Position numbers and translations under genes: made by a program. The notes beneath the pieces are model-generated. The model searched no databases. It saw nothing but the letters and a program-made list of their open reading frames with translations, and had not been told where the DNA came from. This document shows positions 40,772 to 49,089 of a stretch of DNA of 64,000 nt, piece by piece. This DNA comes from Variovorax sp. PBS-H4 (GTDB taxonomy: Bacteria; Pseudomonadota; Gammaproteobacteria; Burkholderiales; Burkholderiaceae_C), in contig NZ_LR594675.1 of assembly GCF_901827205.1 (NCBI RefSeq), positions 124,001-188,000 of the forward strand. Reading direction: 5' to 3'. The first letter of the stretch is position 1; each line of letters begins with the position of its first letter.

Positions 40772-41587
40772 GTGAACATCCAGCAACGCAACAACGTCCA
40801 TGTCCTCGGCGGGGGAGACCGGACGATGATCTTCGCGCATGGGTTCGGCTGCGACCAGAACATGTGGCGCTTCATGGCGCCCAAGTTCGCCGAACGGTTT
40901 CGTGTGGTGATCTTCGACCTCGTCGGCTCAGGCCAGTCCGACCTGCACGCCTACGACAAGGCGAAGTATTCGGACCTGCGAGGGTATGCCGACGATGTCC
41001 TGGAGATCGTCAAGGAATTCGGCAACGGCCCGGTGCTGTTCGTCGGCCATTCCGTGAGCGCCATGATCGGCGCGCTGGCGGATCTCAAGGCGCCAGGCAC
41101 CTTTGCCGCGCACATGATGATCGGTCCGTCGCCGTGCTACATCAACGACGGCGACTATGTCGGCGGCTTCACGCGCGAGGACATCGATTCGCTGCTCGAC
41201 ACGCTGGAGAGCAACTACCTCGGATGGGCCAGCAACATGGCGCCCGCCATCATGGGCGTGCCCGAGCGGCCGGAACTGGCGGCCGAGCTCACCGCCAGCT
41301 TCTGCCGCACCGACCCGGACATTGCCAAGCAGTTCGCCCGGGTCACGTTCCTGTCGGACAACCGGCGTGACGTGGCCAGGCTGCACACGCCCACGCTCGT
41401 GATCCAGTCGTCCGACGATCTCATCGCACCCCTGGCGGTGGGCGAGTACATGCAGCGCACCTTGCCGAATGCGACCTTGCGCGTGGTGAGCAACACCGGC
41501 CATTGCCCTCATCTGAGTGCCCCCGGCGCGAGCTGCGATGCCATGGAGGAGTTCCTCGAGGCGCTGGGTCGACCGCAAAGCCAATGA
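40772..41587 (+). CDS. RsbQ-like alpha/beta-hydrolase (KAI2/D14 relative)
   Basis: A 271-residue hydrolase closely resembling Bacillus RsbQ: FAHGFGCDQNMW, nucleophile Ser94 in VGHSVSAMIG, Asp216 in SSDDLIAP and His244 in NTGHCPHLSAPG. RsbQ is the energy-stress partner of the PAS phosphatase RsbP and is related to plant karrikin/strigolactone receptors. The start is GTG with AAGGG upstream. Its stop overlaps the ATG of a PAS histidine kinase (ATGA), pairing it with a PAS sensor as in rsbQP. Confidence 0.88.
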   Translation: MNIQQRNNVHVLGGGDRTMIFAHGFGCDQNMWRFMAPKFAERFRVVIFDLVGSGQSDLHAYDKAKYSDLRGYADDVLEIVKEFGNGPVLFVGHSVSAMIGALADLKAPGTFAAHMMIGPSPCYINDGDYVGGFTREDIDSLLDTLESNYLGWASNMAPAIMGVPERPELAAELTASFCRTDPDIAKQFARVTFLSDNRRDVARLHTPTLVIQSSDDLIAPLAVGEYMQRTLPNATLRVVSNTGHCPHLSAPGASCDAMEEFLEALGRPQSQ

Positions 41588-42702
41588 ACGCGGCGCTCCC
41601 CGAGCCCGGCGATCTCTTCGACCAGGCGCCCTGCGGGTTGCTGGTCACGGCGCTCGACGGCACCATCCTCAAGGTCAATGGCACCTTCTGCGAATGGGTT
41701 GGATTCGCGCGCGAAGAGCTCGTCGGCAGCAAGCGCGTGCAGGACCTGTTCACGATGGGCGGGCGCATCTTCCACCACACCCACTGGGCGCCGACCCTGC
41801 AGATGCAGGGCTCGCTGGCCGAGGTGAAGTTCGACGTGCGGCATCGCGGCGGCCAAAGCATCCCGATGATTCTCAACGCGCGCCGGCGCAAGCGCGCGGA
41901 AGGCGAGTTCGACGAGATCGCCGCCTTCGTCGCCGAAGATCGCAACCGCTACGAGCGTGAGCTGATGAGCGCGCGCAAGAAGGCAGACGCCTTGCTGGAA
42001 AAAGAGCGCGAAGCCCAGCACCTGTTGAGGGACCGAGCGCTCTTTGCGGAGCAGATGGTCGGCATCGTGAGCCACGACCTGCGCAATCCGCTGTCGGCCA
42101 TCCTGATGGGCATCCAGTTGCTGGGCCGGACCGAAGGCGAGCGGCGCGCTCGCGTGCTGGGCCACGTGCGCAATTCGGCCGAGCGAGCCCAGCGCCTGAT
42201 CGAGGAACTGCTGGACTTCACCAGGGCGCGCGTCGGCCAGGGGCTGGGCGTGACCCTGGGCACCATCGACCTGCATGAGATCACCGCCCAGGTCATCGGC
42301 GAGTTGATGCTCGCCTATCCGGACCGGGTCATCACCCATCTCTTGGCCGGATCAGGGGTGTGCATTGCCGACGCGGACCGGCTTGCGCAGCTCATTGGCA
42401 ATCTCGTCGGCAATGCGGCCACCTACGGCCGTTCCGGTGCGCCCATCGTCGTGCGCTCGCAGGTGGATGGCGCCGAGGCGACGCTGAGCGTGCACAACGA
42501 AGGCGAGCCGATTCCGCCCGCCCTCCTTGCCACGGTGTTCGAGCCGATGGTGCGAGGCGTACCCGAAGGCAGCTCGGCTCGCAACGTCGGCCTCGGCCTC
42601 TTCATCGTGAACGAGATCGCAAAGGCCCACCGCGGCGCGATGGATGTGACGTCGTCCTCCGCGGAGGGGACGACGTTCACGCTGCGATTTCCGGCGCGCT
42701 AG
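41584..42702 (+). CDS. PAS-domain sensor histidine kinase coupled to the RsbQ-like hydrolase
   Basis: A 372-residue cytoplasmic kinase with no transmembrane segment. PAS domain at about 8-120 (GLLVTALDGTILKVNGTFCEWVG), coiled coil, HisKA with His164 in SHDLRNPLSAI, and HATPase motifs DRLAQLIGNLVGNAATYG and NVGLGLFIVNEIA. No response regulator gene is adjacent, so its partner is elsewhere. Four-base overlap with the hydrolase gene argues that the hydrolase delivers a signal (ligand or product) to the PAS domain. Confidence 0.85.
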   Translation: MNAALPEPGDLFDQAPCGLLVTALDGTILKVNGTFCEWVGFAREELVGSKRVQDLFTMGGRIFHHTHWAPTLQMQGSLAEVKFDVRHRGGQSIPMILNARRRKRAEGEFDEIAAFVAEDRNRYERELMSARKKADALLEKEREAQHLLRDRALFAEQMVGIVSHDLRNPLSAILMGIQLLGRTEGERRARVLGHVRNSAERAQRLIEELLDFTRARVGQGLGVTLGTIDLHEITAQVIGELMLAYPDRVITHLLAGSGVCIADADRLAQLIGNLVGNAATYGRSGAPIVVRSQVDGAEATLSVHNEGEPIPPALLATVFEPMVRGVPEGSSARNVGLGLFIVNEIAKAHRGAMDVTSSSAEGTTFTLRFPAR

Positions 42703-42728
42703 ACCTCGGGGCGCGGCCCGGTCAATCC

Positions 42729-43004
42729 TTACTTGTCCTTGGCCGGGGTGACTTCAACCTTCGGTACTTCGATCACCTTCTCCTCGGTCTTCACCGTGGG
42801 AACGTTGACGGTCTTCTCTTCCTTGGTCACCTTCACGTCGGGCGTCGTCACGTCATATTTTGGAAGCGTCACGTCGCCGGCCTGCTTTTTCTCGACCTCG
42901 TACTTGGGCACCGTCACGTTCCCTTCCGCCGTCTTCTTCACGTCGCACGCGGCAAGCGTCACGATGGCGGTGATGGCGACAGCAATGGATGCGATGGCTT
43001 TCAT
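42729..43004 (-). CDS. Small lipoprotein with VPK-type repeats
   Basis: A 91-residue lipoprotein: leader ends in VTLAAC, lipidated at Cys. The mature part is a charged repeat built on VTVPKYEVEKK, VTLPKYDV, VNVPTVKTEEK and VIEVPKVEV, giving about four Val-Pro-Lys beta-like units. GGAG seven bases upstream supports the ATG at 43004. Similar small lipoproteins occur in Comamonadaceae; the function is unknown. It converges with the kinase gene 26 nt away. Confidence 0.75.
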   Translation of the reverse strand: MKAIASIAVAITAIVTLAACDVKKTAEGNVTVPKYEVEKKQAGDVTLPKYDVTTPDVKVTKEEKTVNVPTVKTEEKVIEVPKVEVTPAKDK

Positions 43005-43157
43005 GAAAATCTCCGTTTGAGTTGTTGCTCCAGGAGCTTCTACAAAGCGCGATCCCGAAATCGTAAGACCGCACCGTGTCCGGCCGGAGGCGCGTTGGGT
43101 CAAACGATGTCATCCCCGCGCACGGCTCAGCGCTTCGACCTCCCACAAGTCGCAGGC

Positions 43158-46100
43158 TCAGGCCCGTGATTTTTGTTTCGGGACGACGAATCCCAAGGTC
43201 TTCATCGCAGCATTCAGCGACTGCCTGGTGGTCCAGTACGCCGACCACGGATCCGCCTTCTGGAACGACAGGTACTCGCGCGCGGTGCCGATCGTCCACT
43301 GGCCTCCGCTCTTCAGCCTGGGCAGCTCATCCCAGCTCACCGGCATCGATACACCGAGGCCTGCCCGTGCGCGCGCCGAGAACGCCGCGGCGGTCGTTGC
43401 GCCGTGGCCGTTGCGCAGGTAGTCCACGAAGAGCTTGCCCACGCGATTGGAAGCGCCGCTCTTGGCGACGAACCTCGATGGGATGGTCTTGGCCAGATGC
43501 TGCACCACCGCTTGCGAGAACGCCTTGACGGTGTCGTAGTCGAAGCGGGGCGCCAACGGCACCACGACGTGCAAGCCCTTGCCACCGCTCGTCTTCAGCC
43601 ATGACTCGAGCCCGAGCTCCGACAGCAAGGCCCGAACCAGCATCGCTGCTTCCTGCACGTGCTGCCAACCCGTGCCTTCGCCCGGGTCCAGGTCGAAGAT
43701 CATTCGATCGGGCTTGTCGATGTTCCTGGCGAGCGAGTTCCAGGTGTGGAACTCGATCACGTTCATCTGGGCGCAGGCCACCAGCGCCGGCGCACTGGCC
43801 ACCTCCAGCAGTTCGGCGTGGCCGGGCCAGAGATGCGCTGGCAAGTTGCGCACGTGGGGAATGGACAGCTTGTCATCGTGCTTCTGGAAAAACAGCTCGC
43901 CCGTGATGCCGGTAGGGCCCCGCACCAGCGACACCGGACGGCCCTTCAGGTGCGGCAGCATCCATTCGGCCACGCTTTCGTAGTAGCGCACCAGGTCGAC
44001 CTTTCGCAGCCCGGTGGAGGGGTCGATCACACGCTCGGGGTTGGTGACCTTCACCCCGGTGCCCTGCGGCACCTTCGAGGCGGTAGGGGCAGCCGCGATG
44101 GGCCTCGCGTCTTCGCGCACGATGAGCGCCGCCGGCTTGTCGGTGCGCACGCCGCGAAACACCGGGTGCCGGATGCGGTTGTCCGGCGTCCACTCCGAGA
44201 ACGCGACCTCGACCACCATGGTGGGCTTGACCCAATGTTCGGAGCCGGCCCCGCGCCGCGACCATCGGCCCGGTTTCACCTCCTCGGGCGCGACGGTGGG
44301 CTGGTTGCTCCGCAGCTTGGAAAGCGCCGTCTTCAGGTCGCGCCCCGTGGCCGAGTCCCACCCGGTTCCCACCGAGCCGGCGAACCGCAGGGCCTCGCCG
44401 TCGTGATAGCCCAGCAGCAAGCTTCCGACTTCGCGCGCGGCACCGGCGCGGTCGGTGAAACCGACCACCACGAACTCCTGCCTGTGCGTGCACTTCAGCT
44501 TGAGCCAGGTTTCCGTGCGTCCCGAGCTGTAAGGCGAGTTCGCGCGCTTGACGATGATGCCTTCCATGCCCATGCGGCAGGCCGCGTCCAGCAGTTGTCC
44601 CGGCAGCACGTCGAAGGACTGGCTGAACCGCACGATGCCATCGTCGTGCCGCTCGAACAGCTGCCTGAGCGCCTCTCGCCGGCTGGCCAGCGGCACATCG
44701 CGCAAGTCCATGCCGCCGAGAAAGGGCACGTCGAACACGAACATCTCGATCTCGTTGGTGCGGGCGTTGTCGATGGCATTCTGAAGCCGGTTGAAGTCGG
44801 GCACCCCCGCCTCATTCAGCACCACGATCTCTCCATCGAGCCAGGCGCTGTCCAGGCCGAGGTCCGCAACGGCCGCTGCAACGGACTCGAGCTTGCCGGT
44901 CCAGTCGTGGCCATTGCGGGTCAACAGCCGGACGTCGCCTTTGTCGATGCGTGCGAGAAGGCGGTAGCCGTCGAACTTGCTTTCGACGATCCAGTCGCCC
45001 TGCGGCACGGACGAGACCAAGGTCGCGAGCTGGGGCTGCAGCTTGGCGGGCAACGGCGCCCGCCTGGCCTGGCGCAGGTCGGCTGTGTCGGCGCGTGGCC
45101 GCGAGACGGCTGCGCCGCGCGGTTCGCGCTCCTCGACCAGGCCCAGCGGGTGCGCGACGACGCTGTCGGGCAGGGCGGCGATGACGTCGTACTCCGTGCT
45201 GGGCCGGGCCCACGCGTCGCCCCGCTTCTTCAGCAGCAGCCACTGATCCTGCTTCTTCTCCCCGGGCTTGGAGATGCGCACGAGCTCCCACAGCCCGGCG
45301 AGCTTCTGCCCATGCAGCTTGAAGATGAGCTTGCCCTTGGCGAGCCCTTCGCGCGGGTCGCCGACCGGTTCCCAGGTGCCTCGGTCCCACACGATGACCG
45401 ACCCCCCGCCGTACTCGCCCTTGGGGATCTCACCCTCGAAGGTGTTGTAGTCGATCGGGTGGTCTTCGACGTGGATGGCCATCTGCTTGATCGCCGGGTC
45501 GTACGACGGCCCCTTGGGAACGGCCCAGGACACCATGACGCCGTCGAGCTCCAGGCGCACGTCGTAGTGCAAGCGCGAGGCCCAATGCTTCTGGATGACG
45601 AAGACGGGTGGACTTCCGGCCTTTGCCTTGCTTCGTCGTACCGGAGTACCGGCCGGCTCCGCGGTCTTGGAGAAATCGCGCTTGGCGTTGTAGCGCGTGA
45701 GCCCCGGGGCCTCCTCTGTTTTCCTGGGCGCAGGCTTGCTGGCTTTGCTGGCAGCGGTGCGCGTCGGCCTTGCGGAGCGCAGCTCCGCCCACACGGGCGC
45801 GTGGTCACTGGCGTTCTCGCGTCCGCGTTCCTCCCGGTCCACGCCCGCATCCACGACCTTCAACGATTGGCCGACCAGGATGTGGTCGATGCGCAGCCCC
45901 GCATCGCGCTCCCATCGCTTGCGACGATAGTCCCAGAAGGTGAAGAGCTTCTCCTTCGGGTGAGCAGCCTGGAGTGCATCGGTCCACCCCTGCGCCAGGA
46001 TCGTGGCAAAGGCCTCGCGCGGCTCGGGCTGCAGCAATGCGTTGTCGCGCCAGGTGTCGGGCTTGTAGATGTCGGCGTCGGTGGGGACGACATTCCAGTC

Positions 46101-46538
46101 GCCCAGCAGCACGACCGGCTGTCCGGACGCCCAGAGTTCCTCGGCGCGTCGGCGCATGCGTTCGAACCAGCGCAGCTTGTAGTCGAACTTGGGTCCGGGC
46201 TGGGGATTTCCGTTGGGCAGGTACAAGCAGCCGAACAGCACCCCGCTGATCGCGGCCTCGACATAGCGGGCCTCCTTGTCCTTCGAATCGCCCGGCAGTG
46301 CCGTGGCGACCGGCAGGGGCTCATGTCCTCGGGCGAGAAGGGCGACGCCGTTCCAGCTGCGTTGACCGACGGCCAGGCATTCGTAGCCGAGCGACCGGAG
46401 CCGCGCGGCGGGGAAGTCGGCCGTCGGAGTCTTCAGCTCCTGCAGCGCCACAACGTCTGGCTGGCTGCGCTCGAGCCAGTCGCACAGCAGGTCCAGCCGC
46501 TTGACGACGTTGTTGATATTCCAGCTTGCAATCCGCAC
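43158..46538 (-). CDS. ligD: Exonuclease III-LigD fusion (ExoIII, phosphoesterase, ATP-ligase, polymerase)
   Basis: 1126 residues in one open frame. Residues 1-255 are an ExoIII/AP endonuclease with every key residue: SWNINN, LQELK, GDWNVVP, RIDHIL and SDHAPVW. A basic linker follows, then the LigD 3'-phosphoesterase (about 290-450: QKHWASRLHYDVRLEL, HVEDHP), ATP-dependent ligase (about 495-800: Lys521 in ESKFDGYR, LDGEIVVL, EGIIVKR, WLKLKC) and primase-polymerase (about 835-1115: IFDLDPGEG, SGGKGLHVVVPL). LigD works with Ku in non-homologous end joining. Start codon is GTG. The N-terminal ExoIII domain is not part of standard LigD. Confidence 0.92.
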   Translation of the reverse strand: MRIASWNINNVVKRLDLLCDWLERSQPDVVALQELKTPTADFPAARLRSLGYECLAVGQRSWNGVALLARGHEPLPVATALPGDSKDKEARYVEAAISGVLFGCLYLPNGNPQPGPKFDYKLRWFERMRRRAEELWASGQPVVLLGDWNVVPTDADIYKPDTWRDNALLQPEPREAFATILAQGWTDALQAAHPKEKLFTFWDYRRKRWERDAGLRIDHILVGQSLKVVDAGVDREERGRENASDHAPVWAELRSARPTRTAASKASKPAPRKTEEAPGLTRYNAKRDFSKTAEPAGTPVRRSKAKAGSPPVFVIQKHWASRLHYDVRLELDGVMVSWAVPKGPSYDPAIKQMAIHVEDHPIDYNTFEGEIPKGEYGGGSVIVWDRGTWEPVGDPREGLAKGKLIFKLHGQKLAGLWELVRISKPGEKKQDQWLLLKKRGDAWARPSTEYDVIAALPDSVVAHPLGLVEEREPRGAAVSRPRADTADLRQARRAPLPAKLQPQLATLVSSVPQGDWIVESKFDGYRLLARIDKGDVRLLTRNGHDWTGKLESVAAAVADLGLDSAWLDGEIVVLNEAGVPDFNRLQNAIDNARTNEIEMFVFDVPFLGGMDLRDVPLASRREALRQLFERHDDGIVRFSQSFDVLPGQLLDAACRMGMEGIIVKRANSPYSSGRTETWLKLKCTHRQEFVVVGFTDRAGAAREVGSLLLGYHDGEALRFAGSVGTGWDSATGRDLKTALSKLRSNQPTVAPEEVKPGRWSRRGAGSEHWVKPTMVVEVAFSEWTPDNRIRHPVFRGVRTDKPAALIVREDARPIAAAPTASKVPQGTGVKVTNPERVIDPSTGLRKVDLVRYYESVAEWMLPHLKGRPVSLVRGPTGITGELFFQKHDDKLSIPHVRNLPAHLWPGHAELLEVASAPALVACAQMNVIEFHTWNSLARNIDKPDRMIFDLDPGEGTGWQHVQEAAMLVRALLSELGLESWLKTSGGKGLHVVVPLAPRFDYDTVKAFSQAVVQHLAKTIPSRFVAKSGASNRVGKLFVDYLRNGHGATTAAAFSARARAGLGVSMPVSWDELPRLKSGGQWTIGTAREYLSFQKADPWSAYWTTRQSLNAAMKTLGFVVPKQKSRA

Positions 46539-46583
46539 GGCGTTCAGTCTTTCACGCGTCGGCAGCCACGGCCGCAGCGGCCA

Positions 46584-46907
46584 TCACTGCGCAGGTCCGA
46601 ATCCGAAGTACCGCTTTCCGGGTGCGGCCTGTTTCGAAGGGGCGGCGCGCTTGGCCTGCCGATGGTCGCTCTCGCCGGCATCGCTTCGGGCGGGCGCGTC
46701 GGATTCACGCGGCCCGGCGTCGAGGTCGTCCACCAGACCTTGCAGCGCCAGCAATCCATCGGCCATGGCGGTCTTGTAGCTCGGCACCGGCGAGTCGGAT
46801 CGGTCCAGCTGGCGCCAGCTGTCGCCCTCGAGCTCGGCCAGGACCCACGCGAAGCGGCCCGCTTTCGGCTCCTCGACATAGACCGCGATGTGGCGCAGGC
46901 TTGGCAT
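46584..46907 (-). CDS. Small hypothetical protein of the ku/ligD locus
   Basis: A 107-residue product starting RHIAVYVEEPKAGRFAW, with a compact alpha/beta first half (VLAELEGDSWRQLDRSD, YKTAMADGLLALQGLV) and a disordered basic C-terminus ending KRYFGFGPAQ. It lies 45 nt upstream of ligD on the same strand and divergent from ku, so it is probably co-transcribed with ligD. No family recognised; a link to end joining is by position only. Confidence 0.65.
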   Translation of the reverse strand: MPSLRHIAVYVEEPKAGRFAWVLAELEGDSWRQLDRSDSPVPSYKTAMADGLLALQGLVDDLDAGPRESDAPARSDAGESDHRQAKRAAPSKQAAPGKRYFGFGPAQ

Positions 46908-47054
46908 AGCCCGTAGGGTAGCCGTTCCGCCATGGGATCCCGCTCGAAAGCGCAGCCCCCCTACGGCCCGGTGCTGCGCACGCCTACGCTGCTTTGGGCC
47001 CGGTGGACGCAGGCTGCGCGCTGCGGGGTTGTCCCGCCGCAAGGAAGTCGAGGC

Positions 47055-47963
47055 ATGGCAACAGGTAGTCGAACGCTCTGGAAGGGGGCCATCACCTTTG
47101 GGCTCGTCCATATTCCCGTCGGTCTTCACACGGCAGCGACCGAAGAAGGCGTGGACTTCGACTGGCTCGACAAGCGATCGATGGACCGTGTCGGCTACAA
47201 GCGCATCAACAAGCGGACCGGCAAGGAAATCAGCAAGGAAAACATCGTCAAGGGCGTTGAATACGAGGACGGCAAGTACGTCATCATCAGCCCCGAGGAA
47301 ATCGAGGCGGTCTTCCCCAAGACGACCCAGACCATCCAGATCGAGCGCTTCATCGATGCCGCCGAAATGCCCTTCATCTTCCTGGAGCGGCCCTACTACG
47401 TGGCACCCATCGACAAGAGCGACAAGGTCTATGCGCTCTTGCGCGAGGCGCTCGTCGACAGCGGAAAGATTGCCCTTGCCAAGGTCGTGATTGCCACCAA
47501 GCAGCATCTCGCTGCGCTGGTGCCCTCCGGCGCCGCCCTCGTCTTGAACCTGCTGCGCTGGGGTGACGAAGTCAAGGCGCTGGACTCGCTGGACCTGCCG
47601 CCTGCCGGGCGAAAGAACGTCAGCGCTGCCGAGATGAAGATGGCCAAGCAGCTGATCACCGAGATGTCGGGCAAATGGGACCCGGAAGACTTCAAGGACG
47701 AGTTCCGCCACCAGGTCATGAAGCTGGTCGAAAAGAAGGCGAAGGCCGGCAAGACCGAAACCGTCATCGAGCCCGAAGAGCAAGCGCCTGAAAGCTCCAA
47801 CGTCATCGACCTCACCGAGCTGCTGCAGAGGAGCTTGAAGGGGGGCTCGAAGTCCCATGGCAAGGCCGCGAGCAAGCCTGCTGCCAAGACGGCTCCCGCG
47901 AAGAAGGCCAAGGCCCGGCGCACGGCAGCGAAGAAGAGCACGCCCGAGCGCAAGGCCGCGTAG
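47055..47963 (+). CDS. ku: Ku homodimer DNA end-binding protein
   Basis: A 302-residue bacterial Ku: RTLWKGAITFGLVHIPVGLH at the start and the core RPYYVAPIDKSDKVYALLREAL. It binds double-strand ends and recruits LigD for non-homologous end joining. The last 45 residues are Lys/Ala-rich (AKTAPAKKAKARRTAAKKS), the extended basic tail that in other Ku proteins aids DNA threading. The ATG at 47055 is preceded by AAGGAAG. Divergent from the ligD transcript. Confidence 0.95.
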   Translation: MATGSRTLWKGAITFGLVHIPVGLHTAATEEGVDFDWLDKRSMDRVGYKRINKRTGKEISKENIVKGVEYEDGKYVIISPEEIEAVFPKTTQTIQIERFIDAAEMPFIFLERPYYVAPIDKSDKVYALLREALVDSGKIALAKVVIATKQHLAALVPSGAALVLNLLRWGDEVKALDSLDLPPAGRKNVSAAEMKMAKQLITEMSGKWDPEDFKDEFRHQVMKLVEKKAKAGKTETVIEPEEQAPESSNVIDLTELLQRSLKGGSKSHGKAASKPAAKTAPAKKAKARRTAAKKSTPERKAA

Positions 47964-48010
47964 CTCGATTCGCGTCTCCGAGGCGCCGCGGTGCAAGCGA
48001 TGATGCGCGT

Positions 48011-48457
48011 ATGAAAACCACTTCCTACGGCGTTCTCATCCTGAATGAGCATGGCCAGCTGCTCCTCGCCCATGCCACCGGGCAGAGACACTGGGACATC
48101 CCGAAAGGCGGTGCCGAGGAAGGCGAGTCACCGCGAGAGGCGGCCATTCGCGAGGTCCAGGAGGAAACCGGCATCGACCTGACGACCGCCGACATGGAGG
48201 AGTTGGGCCTGATGGCGTATCACTCCCGCAAGGACCTGCACCTGTTCAAGGCGTTGGTCCATACCGGCCGGTGCGACATCACCGCGTGCAAGTGCGTGAG
48301 CTTTTTCCCCCACCACCTTTCGGGTGCTATGACGCCCGAGGTCGACCAGTTCAGGTGGGTCGACCTCGCGGACGTCCCGAAGTTTGCGGCCAAGTCCATG
48401 ACCGCATTGCTCCGGACGCTCCCCGGCTTTGAAGCGGTGCCTGCACGCGAGAGCTGA
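48011..48457 (+). CDS. Nudix hydrolase
   Basis: A 148-residue Nudix protein. The Nudix box runs from GGAEEGESPREAA to REVQEETGI and fits Gx5Ex7REUxEExGU, so it hydrolyses a nucleoside diphosphate linked to X using Mg. The substrate-specific parts do not match MutT clearly. It starts 47 nt after ku on the same strand and may be co-transcribed, which would suit nucleotide-pool cleaning during repair (inference). Confidence 0.88.
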   Translation: MKTTSYGVLILNEHGQLLLAHATGQRHWDIPKGGAEEGESPREAAIREVQEETGIDLTTADMEELGLMAYHSRKDLHLFKALVHTGRCDITACKCVSFFPHHLSGAMTPEVDQFRWVDLADVPKFAAKSMTALLRTLPGFEAVPARES

Positions 48458-48478
48458 AGGCGTTCGCAGGCGGCAGGT

Positions 48479-48895
48479 TCACGCCGCCTCGGCTCGCACG
48501 TGGGTCCGGCCCGAATGCCCCGGCTCGTAGAGCGTCCCCTGCGGCCGGTTCGGGTCTTCCCAACGCTGCTGGCGGTCGATCTGCTTGGCGGACATCCTGT
48601 GGGCCAACGAAGGCAGCACTTTCGACATCGCGGTGTTCAGCACCGACATCGTCCCCACCTTGACGTCGCGCCCCCAATCGGTCGCGGCCTTGAGGATCGC
48701 CTTCGCCACGTCCTTGGGATCGATCATGGGCGTGGGCAGCTTCGGCTCCTGGTCCATGTAGTTCTTCGCGTGCTCCGGGTACGGCGTGTTCACTGCCGTC
48801 GGCTGGATGAGCACATGTGCACCGGAGCCTGGTCCACGTCCTCGACCTCGATTCGCAGCGCATCGGTGAAGCCCTTCACTGCGTGCTTCGTCCGC
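48479..48895 (-). pseudogene. Decayed short-chain dehydrogenase/reductase (SDR)
   Basis: Only the C-terminal part of an SDR remains, in two frames. TKHAVKGFTDALRIEVEDVD (the helix after the catalytic Tyr-x-x-x-Lys, with Lys kept) reads in one frame at about 48895-48815; the continuation VLIQPTAVNTPYPEHAKN to the end reads in another from about 48815 to 48479. The shift lies near GTGCACATGTGC. The Rossmann-fold N-terminus is absent. It is a truncated, frameshifted remnant. Confidence 0.7.
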
Positions 48896-49089
48896 CACGT
48901 CCGCGGCTGCGACCGCGGCACGTCCGCCCTTGGCCTACCTCGTGGAGACGAAGCCCCGGCGCCGGGCAAGGCAGCCATCTGAATCCGGTGGACTCGCGCG
49001 TGGCGGAGCTCCGCGCTCGTGTTGAATCACGGGGTTCGAGCTACAGCGTCTTCTGCCTGAAGGTCTACATCCTGCGCCTGCGGCACCAA

